Notes: generated from the sequence alone by a model not told the origin. A stretch of 61,632 nucleotides of DNA from an uncultured Alphaproteobacteria bacterium (GCA_943788635.1 CALSRA010000030.1:1-61632); one strand, 5' to 3'; numbered from the stretch's first letter, positions 34,648 to 43,975 are shown. Translations and numbers: made by a program.

Positions 34648-35648
34648 ATCTCGAAATTCACCATCCGGAACATGACGAAGCCGCCGCAGAAAATCATGAA
34701 CAGACCAAAGCTGACCATGAAAATTCCGCGCGGGTCTTCGAACAGCTGCATGACGTAGGTGTTGTTCACCAGATACAGCAGGATGAACATCACAAAGGGC
34801 AACGCCCCGAGGATATAGGCACTGGCGCGCGCTTCGGAGGACAGCGCCTTGATCTTAAGTTTCATCTGCCGCCGCCGGCGCAGGATATCCGCCAGGTTGG
34901 AAAGCGTTTCCGCAAGGTTGCCGCCCGTTTCCCGCTGGATCGACAGGCTGATACCAAAGAACTTCAGCTCCGGCGTATCCATCAGATAGGTCACCTCGCT
35001 GACCGCCTCTTCAACGGGGTCGCCGAAATTGAGCCTCTCGCTGATTGCCGCGAATATTTCACGGACCGGACCGGACAATTCCCGTCCAACATTGATGATG
35101 GATTCGGAAACCGGCAGACCCGCACGCAGTCCGCGAACGATAACATCAATGCCTTCGGGAAATTCCGACGTGAACTTGTCCTGGCGGCGCTTGATCATCG
35201 TGTTCAACAGCAAATGGGGGATCGTTATTCCGGACGCAACGCCCAAAAGCACCGCGACACCAACCGGCATCCCCAGTGACGCCCAGGCAGAGAACCCGTT
35301 GATAACGCCAATGCCAATAACCAGCATGGCATAATGCCCGATCCTGAGGGACCAGCCGGTCTGTGCCAGGCGTCGGCGCAATTCTTCGGGTTTCGGCACC
35401 AGCCGCCCGAAAGCCGACACCATTGACCCGGAATCATTTGTTCGGCGCAGGCTCGCAACCCCAGTCACCTGATGTTTCACCAGCGCTGTCGCCGAGACCC
35501 GGCCCAGCCGTTTTTCGCGATGCTTGCGCGCACGATTTGTCACGGACGCGACCAGGAAAATCACCGCGCTGACAAACAGCATCGCCGACAACATGACCGC
35601 TGCCGCGCGCCAGTCTTCCAGGCCAATGGCTTCAAGAATTTCCGTCAT
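34644..35648 (-). CDS. tadB: Tad pilus assembly inner-membrane protein TadB
   Basis: GspF-domain platform protein of 334 residues paired with TadC. The N-terminal helix WRAAAVMLSAMLFVSAVIFLVASV is followed by a basic stretch (RARKHREKRLGR). The T2SSF region reads EFPEGIDVIVRGLRAGLPVSESIINVGRELSGPV and ends with RRRQMKLKIKALSSEARASAYILGALPFVMFILLYLVN, all characteristic of TadB. Start and stop overlap the neighbours by 4 bp at each end, so translation is coupled with cpaF and tadC. Confidence 0.93.
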   Translation of the reverse strand: MTEILEAIGLEDWRAAAVMLSAMLFVSAVIFLVASVTNRARKHREKRLGRVSATALVKHQVTGVASLRRTNDSGSMVSAFGRLVPKPEELRRRLAQTGWSLRIGHYAMLVIGIGVINGFSAWASLGMPVGVAVLLGVASGITIPHLLLNTMIKRRQDKFTSEFPEGIDVIVRGLRAGLPVSESIINVGRELSGPVREIFAAISERLNFGDPVEEAVSEVTYLMDTPELKFFGISLSIQRETGGNLAETLSNLADILRRRRQMKLKIKALSSEARASAYILGALPFVMFILLYLVNNTYVMQLFEDPRGIFMVSFGLFMIFCGGFVMFRMVNFEI

Positions 35649-37315
35649 ATCGCTTCAAGCAGCGGTCGGTCGAGACCGAAATATGCTGCCTTCTCCGCAA
35701 ATGCCGGCCGCAGGCCGGACGGTTTGAAGGTGCCAACCAGAATGCCGTCCCTGTCCTCGCTCTCGTATTCATACGTGAACAGGTCCTGGGTGGTGATCGT
35801 ATCGCCTTCGATACCGACCACTTCGGTGACATGTGTGACCCGGCGAATACCATCACGCATCCGGCTGACCTGCACGATCAGGTCCAGCGCCGAGGCGATC
35901 TGGGTACGCACCGCGCTGATCGGCATGTTCATGCCGGCCATGCCGAACATGTTCTCCAGCCGGGTCAGCGATTCACGCGGGCGGTTCGCATGGATCGTGG
36001 ACATCGACCCTTCGTGACCCGTGTTCATCGCCTGCAGCATGTCGACCGCTTCGGAACCGCGGCACTCACCGAGAATGATGCGATCAGGACGCATACGAAG
36101 GGAATTCCGCACCAGATCGCGGATCGTCACTTCCCCCTGCCCTTCCAGATTGGCGGGGCGTGTTTCCAGCCGGACGACATGCGGCTGCTGCAGTTGCAGT
36201 TCCGCCGCGTCCTCGATCGTCACGATGCGCTCCCCCTGGTCAATCATGCGACTGAACGCATTCAGCAAGGTTGTTTTCCCGGAACCGGTACCGCCGGAAA
36301 TCAGGATGTTCAGCCGGCAGCGCGACGCGATCTTGAAGACGGTCGCCATCGACTCCGAGATATTGTTCTGCCGTGACATCGTATCCAGTGTGATTTTCTT
36401 CTTCGCAAATTTCCGGATGGAGATCGACGCGCCATCGATTGCGAGCGGCGGGATGATGATGTTGACGCGGCTGCCATCCTCAAGCCGGGCGTCGACCATC
36501 GGACTGGTTTCATCGACGCGGCGGCCAATCCGGGTAACGATGCGCGACGCGATCCCCTGCAGATGGGCATTGTCGCGGAACGTGATATCGGTCAGCGTCA
36601 GCTTGCCGCCTTTTTCGATATAAACCTGCTTGGGCCCGTTCACCATGATATCGGTGATCTTCTCATCCGCCAGCAACTGTTCCAGCGGGCCGAGGCCCAG
36701 CATATCGTTGACCAGCGTGGTCACCAGATCGCGCTGTTCCAGTTGATTAAGCTGGATGTTTTCCTCACGCAGCAACTCGCCGACAATTTCGCCCACCTGA
36801 CGCGCCAGTTCCTTGCGGGTCAGCTTCATTGCCGCTGCCGGATCGATCCGTTCCATCAAAATGGGACGAACGCGCAGCGCGGCTTCTTCAACGCTTTCCT
36901 TGCTTTTGTTTTTATTGCCTGACCCTTCCGGTACCACCGGGTCATCGCCAGGATCGGCCATCAGGCTCGCAATCGACGTGGCCCGCGATGGCGGCGCCTC
37001 TGGCGCATCGGGAAAACGTTTCCCCACGGATTCCGGCGCACGCGGCTTGGCCGGCGCCTCGACATAAATTGCGTTCACAATTTCGGTCACCAGGTCACGC
37101 TGCCGCAACAGGTTCAGGACAATGCCGGAACTTTCAGCCTCGCGCTCCATGATCGTCTTGATATGCCGGGCCACAACACCGCGATTCATACCCGGCAGTG
37201 ATTCCGGAGGAATTTCAGATCGGACCGTGGCCAGGATACGGGCGGCATCCTGCGACATGCCGTTCGGCGTGCCGGCAGCCTCGGTGGGAAATGAAACTAC
37301 AGCGCCATCGGTCAT
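35645..37315 (-). CDS. cpaF: Tad pilus secretion ATPase CpaF/TadA
   Basis: Type II/IV secretion ATPase of 556 residues that powers Flp pilus assembly. Motifs are Walker A in ILISGGTGSGKTTLLNAF, Asp box IVTIEDAAELQLQQPHVVRLETR, Walker B region PDRIILGECRGSEAVDMLQAMNTGHEGSMSTIHAN and the His box STIHANRPRESLTRLE. The N-terminal 160 residues are a longer, low-complexity extension rich in Pro/Ala/Glu (PAKPRAPESVGKRF, DPGDDPVVPEGSGNKNKSK) before the usual LVTTLVNDMLGLGPLEQLL domain. The ATG at 37315 overlaps the cpaE stop (ATGA) and is preferred over a GTG at 37327. Confidence 0.94.
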   Translation of the reverse strand: MTDGAVVSFPTEAAGTPNGMSQDAARILATVRSEIPPESLPGMNRGVVARHIKTIMEREAESSGIVLNLLRQRDLVTEIVNAIYVEAPAKPRAPESVGKRFPDAPEAPPSRATSIASLMADPGDDPVVPEGSGNKNKSKESVEEAALRVRPILMERIDPAAAMKLTRKELARQVGEIVGELLREENIQLNQLEQRDLVTTLVNDMLGLGPLEQLLADEKITDIMVNGPKQVYIEKGGKLTLTDITFRDNAHLQGIASRIVTRIGRRVDETSPMVDARLEDGSRVNIIIPPLAIDGASISIRKFAKKKITLDTMSRQNNISESMATVFKIASRCRLNILISGGTGSGKTTLLNAFSRMIDQGERIVTIEDAAELQLQQPHVVRLETRPANLEGQGEVTIRDLVRNSLRMRPDRIILGECRGSEAVDMLQAMNTGHEGSMSTIHANRPRESLTRLENMFGMAGMNMPISAVRTQIASALDLIVQVSRMRDGIRRVTHVTEVVGIEGDTITTQDLFTYEYESEDRDGILVGTFKPSGLRPAFAEKAAYFGLDRPLLEAI

Positions 37316-38523
37316 TTTCCGAACCACTTCCTGCTTTTCGCCGGTTTGTCATCCACGGCGACCTGACTGGTAATCCGGCGTAGCGACTTCACCAGCGGAC
37401 GACGCGTACCACCGGATTGCGGAACAGCCTTGCCGTTGCTCGCTGCTTCATCTGCCGTGCGGGCATCGAAGGGAACGACATGTGCGATCTTGCCTTCGAT
37501 GCCACGCTCGAAATCAGACTGGCTGATCGAATTGCGACGATCCTGTCCCTCGACAATAACGATATCCAGTGGCACGTCCGGCGCGGCATCGCGCGCAAGG
37601 GACTTCAGGCGGACGGTATCCCGCATCCCGGACAGGGACAGGTCGCTGACCAGCAGGATATGGGTCATCTGTTCCAGCAGCGTGCGCTGGCCGGTCACCA
37701 TGGTCCGCGGCAGATCTATGACGATATTGGCGAAATCGGGCTGGATCGCTGCGAACAATGTCCCGATGCCGTTCGGGCTGAGAAACAGCGTTTCTTCCAG
37801 CGGTTCCTCGCCGCCCAGAACATAAAGATTCTCGCTTTCGTTCACCATGGCGCTGGAAACGAACATCGAGTCGATCCGGTCGGGGCTTTCCAGAACTTCG
37901 CGCAAGCCCCGGCCCGGCAGCAGATCAAGCGCCAGCGCACAGGTTCCGAACTGCAGATCCAGATCCAGCAGCGCTGTCCGCTGACCGTACTCATGCGCCA
38001 GAAGCCAGCCCATGCTGACGGCAATGGTTGTCGCCCCGACACCGCCACGCGCGCCGATCACGGCGGTGGCCATGGATGTCTCGGTCACCGCGTCGGTTCG
38101 TTCATCACGCGGTTTGGCCCGCAGGGCCCGGACAAGTTCTTCGGGAACGACAGGTGATACGACGTAATCCGCAGCTCCCGCCGCCAGCAAGGCGCGGTAT
38201 AGCGCGACATCATTGACCGGCCCGGTGGCCACAATATGTTTCGCGCCTTTTTCGGCGAGGTGCGCGATATCCGCGACCGGGTCGGGTGAATCAGAAATAT
38301 CGACAAGCAGCACGGCGCAATCGGGCGCGCCTGCGGTCACCGCAGTGGACAACCCGCCCGGCACGACCGAAGCCTGCGGGGCCAGCCCCTTCTCGGCGAG
38401 GCGGGTCAGGGCTTCCTGGGTCGACCCATCCTGGGTAAACGCCACGATCGTACCAATCGCAGCAACCTTGCCACCGGCGCCGTATGCCGTAACGTCCCGA
38501 GCGGCGCCTGCTAAAGCCGTCAT
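37312..38523 (-). CDS. cpaE: Tad pilus localisation ATPase CpaE/TadZ
   Basis: MinD/ParA-like protein of 403 residues that places the pilus machine at the pole. The N-terminal half is a receiver-like atypical domain (VVPGGLSTAVTAGAPDCAVLLVDI). The C-terminal ATPase has the deviant Walker A GARGGVGATTIAVSMGWLLA, where the first lysine of MinD is replaced, as is usual for CpaE. ALLDLDLQFGTCALALDLLPGRGLREVLESPDRID and VIDLPRTMVTGQRTLLEQ follow. The tail is basic (KPAKSRKWFGK). It overlaps cpaF by 4 bp and is followed upstream by cpaD with a 2-bp gap. Confidence 0.92.
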   Translation of the reverse strand: MTALAGAARDVTAYGAGGKVAAIGTIVAFTQDGSTQEALTRLAEKGLAPQASVVPGGLSTAVTAGAPDCAVLLVDISDSPDPVADIAHLAEKGAKHIVATGPVNDVALYRALLAAGAADYVVSPVVPEELVRALRAKPRDERTDAVTETSMATAVIGARGGVGATTIAVSMGWLLAHEYGQRTALLDLDLQFGTCALALDLLPGRGLREVLESPDRIDSMFVSSAMVNESENLYVLGGEEPLEETLFLSPNGIGTLFAAIQPDFANIVIDLPRTMVTGQRTLLEQMTHILLVSDLSLSGMRDTVRLKSLARDAAPDVPLDIVIVEGQDRRNSISQSDFERGIEGKIAHVVPFDARTADEAASNGKAVPQSGGTRRPLVKSLRRITSQVAVDDKPAKSRKWFGK

Positions 38524-38525
38524 GA

Positions 38526-39134
38526 CTATTCCTTCCTGAAACCCTTTACATTTTCGTCATCCAGGAGATCGCGAGTCTCGCCTGCCCGATAACGGGCAAT
38601 CGCGGCGGAAACCGCTGTCGCGTCGGATGGTCCGGGATTTCGTCCCCGCAGAAGGTCGCGCGGATTTGCGACCATCATGCCGAGGTTTGACGTAATGGCG
38701 CAGCCGAAATTGGCGCCCGGGGTATTCTCGCTGTCATGCCCCATCGGCTTGCTCCAATCCGGGCAATTCGGCGGGGTGACGATATACCGTTCGACGACGA
38801 CACGAACCCGTCCCGGGGTTCCATTTTCACCAACCTGCTGAACATCGAGGCGGTTATAGGCAAGATGCGCGCCCAGAACCTTGCGCTGGTCCGGCGACCC
38901 GCCGGCGACGAAAACGGCATCGCCCGACCCGACCTGGATATCCCGAAGGAATGTTGTCAACCGCTCCATCTCTGCAGTAGAGGCCCGGTACTCGCCGTTC
39001 GGGTACACAACGTCATGGTCGAAACGGACGAATTCCACCTTGTTGACCTTCTTGTATTCGGTCACGGTCCGGTCGGCCGTCGCCTTGCACCCGGCAAGGG
39101 CGAGCAACACGAATATCGCTGCAAGAATACGCAT
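38526..39134 (-). CDS. cpaD: Tad pilus lipoprotein CpaD
   Basis: Lipoprotein of 202 residues that assists the CpaC secretin in the outer membrane. The N-terminus MRILAAIFVLLALAGCKATA is a lipoprotein signal with lipobox LAGC. The family core is visible as VVERYIVTPPNCPDWSKPMG followed by NFGCAITSNLGMMVANPRDLLRGRNPGPSDA, which is diagnostic of CpaD. The length is typical. It lies between cpaC (10-bp gap) and cpaE. Confidence 0.92.
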   Translation of the reverse strand: MRILAAIFVLLALAGCKATADRTVTEYKKVNKVEFVRFDHDVVYPNGEYRASTAEMERLTTFLRDIQVGSGDAVFVAGGSPDQRKVLGAHLAYNRLDVQQVGENGTPGRVRVVVERYIVTPPNCPDWSKPMGHDSENTPGANFGCAITSNLGMMVANPRDLLRGRNPGPSDATAVSAAIARYRAGETRDLLDDENVKGFRKE

Positions 39135-39144
39135 CGCTTTCTCC

Positions 39145-40539
39145 CTAATTCAGAATGAACCCGGCCGGCCCGACAAGGCTGGGGGAACCTTCACTATCCA
39201 ACGGTGAGAAACTGGGCCCGGACGGCGTCGAGCGATGACTGGCGCCATAGAGAACCCGTTCGGCGTCATGCGGCGCCGAAAAGCCATCCGTCGGTGACGC
39301 AAGTTGTGTACTGACGGGACGGACGATGTAGGGGGTCACGATGATCACCAGTTCGGATTCCTGTTTCTGGAATTCCGTTGACCGGAATAACGGCCCCAGG
39401 ATCGGAAGCTGTGCCAGCCCCGGAAACTCCTCAACCGTCTGGTTCGTGGTTGCCTGCAACAGGCCGGCGATCGCGAAGCTCTGACCACTGCCGAGTTCAA
39501 CCGTCGTTTCCGCACGGCGCGTCGTCAGGGCCGGAACACTGAACCCCGCGATCTGTATCGCCCCGGCTTCTGACAGCTGGCTCACCTCGGGCCGGACATG
39601 AACATTGATTCGGCCGGAGTTCAGGAGCGTTGGTGTAAAAGCAAGACTGACGCCAAACTTCTTGAATTCAATCGTAATGGTATCGGCATCCTGGGAAATC
39701 GGGATCGGGAACTCGCCGCCCGCGAGGAAGCTTGCCGTTTCGCCGGACATCGCCGTCAGATTCGGTTCGGCCAGGACAGAAATCAGCCCCTCGTCATCCA
39801 GTGCATCGACCAGCGCGTTGATGTCATAGCCGCCGCTCGAGAAACTGCCCTGAAGGTTGTTTGACGTTGGCGCCTGAAGGGCCAGCGCGCCGAGGGCACC
39901 GGCGGGATTACCGACGACAAGGCCAACCGCAAGATTTCCCGTCGAGCGGATGATGTCCCAGTTGATACCAAGCCGCTTGTTCAGCTCACGACTGATTTCG
40001 GCGATCCTGACGCGCAGGTTTATCTGGTTCGGTCCCGTGACCCGCACCTGGTTGATGATCTCACCGCCCTCACCCAGAATCCGTGTTGCCAGCAGGCGCA
40101 GGTTTTCCGCTTCTTCGGCGCTGCTGACAGCGCCACGCATGACAACAGTCCCTTCGATCGACTGCACATCAATCATGCCGGCGGGCAGGAAGCTGTCGAT
40201 CATATCCTTCAGGCGGCTCAGATTGTGTGACACCACGACCCGCGTATTCAGGATCACCATTTCCTTCTTGTCGACGGCGAACAAGGTGGTCTCGCCCGGC
40301 CGCCGGCCATAGATGTAAATCAGCGTCGGTGATTTCAGCTGGACATCGGCAACACCGGGTTCAGCGATGAATACTGTATCGACAGGGCGAACGAGACGCA
40401 GCAACTGGCCCTTGTTCGCTTCCAGGAATACCGGCTCCGGATCCGCGTCGACAATTCGTACCCTTGGCAGTTCCGTCGCCGCGATCGCCTCAACGACCGG
40501 GAACAGCACCAGGATCAACGTCAGCAGGTAACGTTTCAT
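39145..40539 (-). CDS. cpaC: Tad pilus outer-membrane secretin CpaC/RcpA
   Basis: Type II/III secretin of 464 residues forming the outer-membrane channel. It has a signal peptide (KRYLLTLILVLFPVVEAIA), the N-terminal domain RLVRPVDTVFIAEPGVADVQLKSPTLIYIYGRRPGETTLF and the BON-type segment VQSIEGTVVMRGAVSSAEEAENLRLLA. The secretin core follows: VLAEPNLTAMSGETASFLAGGEFPIPI, LGSGQSFAIAGLLQ and the C-terminal ELVIIVTPYIVRPV. The ATG at 40539 overlaps the cpaB stop (ATGA). A TTG immediately upstream in frame is not needed. Confidence 0.93.
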   Translation of the reverse strand: MKRYLLTLILVLFPVVEAIAATELPRVRIVDADPEPVFLEANKGQLLRLVRPVDTVFIAEPGVADVQLKSPTLIYIYGRRPGETTLFAVDKKEMVILNTRVVVSHNLSRLKDMIDSFLPAGMIDVQSIEGTVVMRGAVSSAEEAENLRLLATRILGEGGEIINQVRVTGPNQINLRVRIAEISRELNKRLGINWDIIRSTGNLAVGLVVGNPAGALGALALQAPTSNNLQGSFSSGGYDINALVDALDDEGLISVLAEPNLTAMSGETASFLAGGEFPIPISQDADTITIEFKKFGVSLAFTPTLLNSGRINVHVRPEVSQLSEAGAIQIAGFSVPALTTRRAETTVELGSGQSFAIAGLLQATTNQTVEEFPGLAQLPILGPLFRSTEFQKQESELVIIVTPYIVRPVSTQLASPTDGFSAPHDAERVLYGASHRSTPSGPSFSPLDSEGSPSLVGPAGFILN

Positions 40540-41564
40540 CAATTCACCTTCCTGGTCAGGTTAATCGGCGCATTTGCGCTGTTCGTCAGCGACTGGTTCG
40601 CCGCATTTCCGATTGTTGCGCCGTTCTGCGCCACGGCACCGCCGGTTGCGATATAGCCGCCGCCCCCGCCGCCACGCTGGAAGTTCACAGCAGATGTCGC
40701 CCCGCCGCGCACCACCTTGACGGACAGGACGTTCGAATTGCGCTTGCGTGGCAGCAATCGGCTTGCCTCGGTATCCCAGGTGTGGGCCCGGCTGGCCGGA
40801 CGGATATCCGCCGCCACATCATTCGCCAGGCTGCGCAGGGAGAGGGACAAGCGGCCAAGTTCGTTGGCAACGGCGATCACCTCCGCCTGTTTTGGCGTTA
40901 CTTCCAGTGTCGCCGTTTTCGCCAGTGCCGCCTTGCTTTCTGAATCATCCGTGCGCTGGTCAACCGCCAGTACCCGGATGTCGCTCAACACCGTTTCGGT
41001 CGCCCGGCGAACAACATCGCTGTCGACGCTTTCCGAAATCGAATGTGTCAGCAGCAGATCGACCCGGTCCCCCGGAAAGACAAAGCCGGAAATACCCGTC
41101 GTTGCATTGATGGGAACCGAGATTGCCCGATTGCCCGGTGCCAGGACCGCCGCCAGAAACCCGCGCTCGCCCGGCCGGACAACCCGGCCGTCGGAAATCG
41201 GCTCGCCGACCGAAATCCGGCTGCGGACCACCGACCCCAGGAACGCTTCCATAACGTCCTGCTGGATTTTCTCGCCTTTTTCGTTCTTGCTCTCATACTT
41301 TCGGCCTTTGACGAAATAGGCGTCAGCAACGCCCTTTTTCGGCCAGGTCTGCCATTTCAGATTCGTTTTCTTGATAAACTGGCCGGCCGTCAGCTCACCG
41401 GCCGCAACCAGAACTTCAACCGTTTCGGCCAGTTTCGGTTTTTGCTTCTCAGCCGTCCGGCTCAGCGCGCCGCGCTGCGCTTCGATCCAGTTCTGCGCCA
41501 GAACAAAGGTCGTCCCGGCCGCAACCATCGCCAGTGTGAGCAGTAATAATGTCCGTGCACGCAT
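40539..41564 (-). CDS. cpaB: Tad pilus assembly protein CpaB/RcpC
   Basis: Periplasmic SAF-domain protein of 341 residues with an N-terminal membrane anchor (RTLLLLTLAMVAAGTTFVLAQNW). SAF/RcpC features are VEVLVAAGELTAGQFIKKTNLKWQTWPK, RSRISVGEPISDGRVVRPGERGFLAAVLAPGNRAISVPIN and GFVFPGDRVDLLLTHS. The C-terminal 60 residues are a Gly/Ala/Asn-rich, probably disordered tail (GGGGGGYIATGGAVAQNGA) ending NLTRKVN. It overlaps cpaC by 4 bp and follows cpaA by 13 bp. Confidence 0.92.
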   Translation of the reverse strand: MRARTLLLLTLAMVAAGTTFVLAQNWIEAQRGALSRTAEKQKPKLAETVEVLVAAGELTAGQFIKKTNLKWQTWPKKGVADAYFVKGRKYESKNEKGEKIQQDVMEAFLGSVVRSRISVGEPISDGRVVRPGERGFLAAVLAPGNRAISVPINATTGISGFVFPGDRVDLLLTHSISESVDSDVVRRATETVLSDIRVLAVDQRTDDSESKAALAKTATLEVTPKQAEVIAVANELGRLSLSLRSLANDVAADIRPASRAHTWDTEASRLLPRKRNSNVLSVKVVRGGATSAVNFQRGGGGGGYIATGGAVAQNGATIGNAANQSLTNSANAPINLTRKVN

Positions 41565-41577
41565 GGTCCAACGCTCC

Positions 41578-42102
41578 TCAGCCGATCCAGAGACGCCGGG
41601 CGACCGACAGGCCGCCTGCGGCGATCGCTACGCCATAGGGAATTTGCTTGTTGTTCCGAAGCCCGTCCGCCCAGCCAATCAGGACGGCAATTTTCATACG
41701 CCAGCGGGAAACCCAGAAAATAGAGAGAATGCCACCAGCGACGCTGATCAGCAGGGCCAAGCCAAGCAACCCGTCCAGACCGGCCCATAAGGCCAATACG
41801 GTCAACAGCTTGACGTCACCGCCTCCCATCAGCCCGAGCGCAAACAGGACGGCGCCGACGCCGAACATCAGCAGGGCGCCCAGCAATGTGTAACCAATCG
41901 GACCGGCGCCGTTGACGATGGCCCAGAACGGCCAAAGCGCAAGCAGGGTCACAACCAGCGTATTGGGAATAATGAAACGCCGCAGATCGATAACCGCCGC
42001 AGCAATAAGTAAACCGGAAAATATCAAAATAATGGCGTGGCGCAGCAATGTGCCCAAATCGACGCCAAAGACCAAGGTTTGCAACATATTGTCGGCAATC
42101 AT
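41578..42102 (-). CDS. cpaA: Prepilin peptidase CpaA/TadV (A24 family)
   Basis: Membrane aspartyl protease of 174 residues that cleaves the Flp prepilin leader. The catalytic aspartates are in AAAVIDLRRFIIPN and in the GxGD-type motif LMGGGDVKLL. Around six hydrophobic helices are visible. The ATG at 42102 is chosen because GAGGG lies 7 nt upstream; an ATG at 42126 would add eight residues but has no ribosome site. It follows the flp pilin gene by about 140 bp, a common gap that lets the pilin be expressed more strongly than the machine. Confidence 0.9.
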   Translation of the reverse strand: MIADNMLQTLVFGVDLGTLLRHAIILIFSGLLIAAAVIDLRRFIIPNTLVVTLLALWPFWAIVNGAGPIGYTLLGALLMFGVGAVLFALGLMGGGDVKLLTVLALWAGLDGLLGLALLISVAGGILSIFWVSRWRMKIAVLIGWADGLRNNKQIPYGVAIAAGGLSVARRLWIG

Positions 42103-42242
42103 CGCGCGGCCCTCGGTTACCTGCATTACACGTTGATTGAGGCGGCAATATCCGGGACGGCAAGGCCGCCGCCCCGGGTATTTGTCCGTCTGGCCCCCGC
42201 CCTAACCGGGCGGGGGCACTTGTGACATTTCGTCGGCGTTGC

Positions 42243-42458
42243 TTATGTGCCTTCGCCTTCGCCGCCGCCTTCGCCAGCACCATCAACGGTATTACCGAGC
42301 TGATCGGAAACGGTCGTGAAAATACCTTCAAGGGACGTACCCATCGCACTCAGGGCACCAATAGCGGCAACGGAAACCAGAGCGGCAATCAGGCCGTACT
42401 CGATAGCGGTGGCACCAGATTCATCGGCTAACAGCTGTGTGAAATTCTTGCGCAACAT
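42243..42458 (-). CDS. flp: Flp-type major pilin
   Basis: Small prepilin of 71 residues. The basic leader (MLRKNFTQLLADESG) ends at the processing site before ATAIEYGLIAALVSVAAIGAL, the Flp motif with Glu5 and Tyr6 next to the cleavage point. The hydrophobic helix is followed by a short C-terminus ending in an unusual acidic glycine-rich tail (VDGAGEGGGEGEGT). The ATG at 42458 has GAGGAG upstream; an upstream GTG at 42467 overlaps that ribosome site and is rejected. It is the first gene of the pilus operon and would be cleaved by CpaA. Confidence 0.93.
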   Translation of the reverse strand: MLRKNFTQLLADESGATAIEYGLIAALVSVAAIGALSAMGTSLEGIFTTVSDQLGNTVDGAGEGGGEGEGT

Positions 42459-43044
42459 CTTGAACACTCCTCAGTGGTCGATCTGACGATCTTGAATGGC
42501 CTGTTCCTCAAGCACTGCAGGCCGGTGAAACGTTTTGCTCGATAACTCTCAACAACGAACGTGACCCGAATACTACTAACTTTACTTAATTCGTCAACAA
42601 GTATCGTTTTCAATTATTATAAAAACTTAGTATAATGGCTCCCGTTATTTAGTTTAACTTGAACTGTATTTCATTATAATTTCGACAAATTAATTTTCTA
42701 TTATTGATCAACTTTTATGAAATCTCTCGACATGGCTGAATTATTTCTATTTTTCAATGCATTATATATTTTCGCCGTGACCGGCATTTCGACACATCGA
42801 CTTCTTTTCAGGTAAGAACCGTCACCGCGCGGGAGATGGTCCAGGGGTCCGATAACGGCATCGATACGCTTGGCATTCCCGCCGTTGTGGCCGCAGCGCC
42901 GCGAAACGGTCCCGGCGCAAGACTTCAGGTTCTCCCCCCGAAGAAAAAAATTGTGTCCCTTGCGCCGAAAGACGCCACGTTGATACTGGGATTTGCGCCG
43001 TGCCGAACGGTGTATCGCCACCATCGAGTATCAGGAGCCGAGTC
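42459..43044. promoter_or_regulatory. Long AT-rich promoter region upstream of flp
   Basis: About 585 bp without a supportable gene separates the divergent flp and SMP-30 starts. Positions about 42560-42780 are strikingly AT-rich, with repeated TATAAT-like and TTATTA strings, against a GC-rich background. This is typical of a strongly regulated promoter or a nucleoid-protein target. The rest (42800-43000) is normal GC. No specific operator was identified. Confidence 0.5.
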
Positions 43045-43971
43045 ATGAGCCTTTTTCCGCCGCCGCAGGACATCCAAACCGAAGTTTTCGCCCGCATGCC
43101 GGACCATCTGCGTAAGAACGCGCGCTCCGACTGGGCCGATGCCAGCATGAACGGCGCGAAACTGGACGGCTTCCTGGAAGGGCCATCCTTCGATCTGGAC
43201 GGGAATCTGTATCTCGTCGATATCCCCTTTGGCCGTGTCCTGCGGCTGGCGGCAGATACCGGTGAATGGGATGTCGTCGCCGATTACGACGGTGAACCCA
43301 ACGGGCTGAAGATCCATACCGACGGCACGATCTATATTGCCGATTACCGCCGCGGGATCCTGACGCTTGATCCCGATACCGGCACGGTCAGCGATTTCTG
43401 CGTGCGCAACAAGATGGAAAGCTTCAAGGGCTGCAACGACCTGGTCTTCGCCCAGGACGGGACGATGTTTTTCACCGATCAGGGACTGACCGGCATGCAT
43501 GACCCGACCGGCCGCGTCTACCGGCGCCACCTGGACGGGCGGCTGGAATGCCTGATCGACACCGTCCCCAGCCCGAACGGCCTGGTACCCGACCTGAACG
43601 AAGGGCTGCTGTATATCGCCGTCACCCGCGCCAATGCGGTATGGCGCATCCCCCTGCCCAAGGAAGGCGGCACGTTCAAGGTCGGCGTCTTTATCCGCCT
43701 GTCCGGCGGGCTGGGCGGCCCGGACGGCATGGCGCTGGATATCGAAGGCAACCTCGCCGTCTGCCATGCCGGCATGGGGTCGGTCTGGCTGTTCAGCCGG
43801 CTGGGCGAGCCACTGTACCGGATTCATTCCTGCGAGGGACTGGCGACGACCAACTGCGCCTATGGCGGTCCCGGCAACCGCTACCTTTATGTAACCGAGT
43901 CGGAATCGAATACGGTGCTGCGGGCGGAGATGCCCTGGCCCGGCAAGCCAATGTATTCGCACATGGTCTGA
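43045..43971 (+). CDS. SMP-30/gluconolactonase-like propeller protein
   Basis: Six-bladed propeller enzyme of 308 residues in the SMP-30/LRE family of sugar lactonases. Visible features are FLEGPSFDLDGNLYLVDIPFGRVLRL (the Glu metal ligand region), GEPNGLKIHTDGTIYIADYRRGIL, KGCNDLVFAQDGTMFFTDQG (Asn-Asp ligands), SPNGLVPDLNEGLLYIAVT (Asn) and GGPDGMALDIEGNLAVCHAG (Asp). All typical divalent-metal ligands are in place. The ATG at 43045 has AGGAG upstream. It is followed 4 bp later by an aspartoacylase-like gene. Together with the SDR at 44,955 it could belong to a sugar-acid lactone pathway; this is inference. Confidence 0.87.
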   Translation: MSLFPPPQDIQTEVFARMPDHLRKNARSDWADASMNGAKLDGFLEGPSFDLDGNLYLVDIPFGRVLRLAADTGEWDVVADYDGEPNGLKIHTDGTIYIADYRRGILTLDPDTGTVSDFCVRNKMESFKGCNDLVFAQDGTMFFTDQGLTGMHDPTGRVYRRHLDGRLECLIDTVPSPNGLVPDLNEGLLYIAVTRANAVWRIPLPKEGGTFKVGVFIRLSGGLGGPDGMALDIEGNLAVCHAGMGSVWLFSRLGEPLYRIHSCEGLATTNCAYGGPGNRYLYVTESESNTVLRAEMPWPGKPMYSHMV

Positions 43972-43975
43972 GCCC

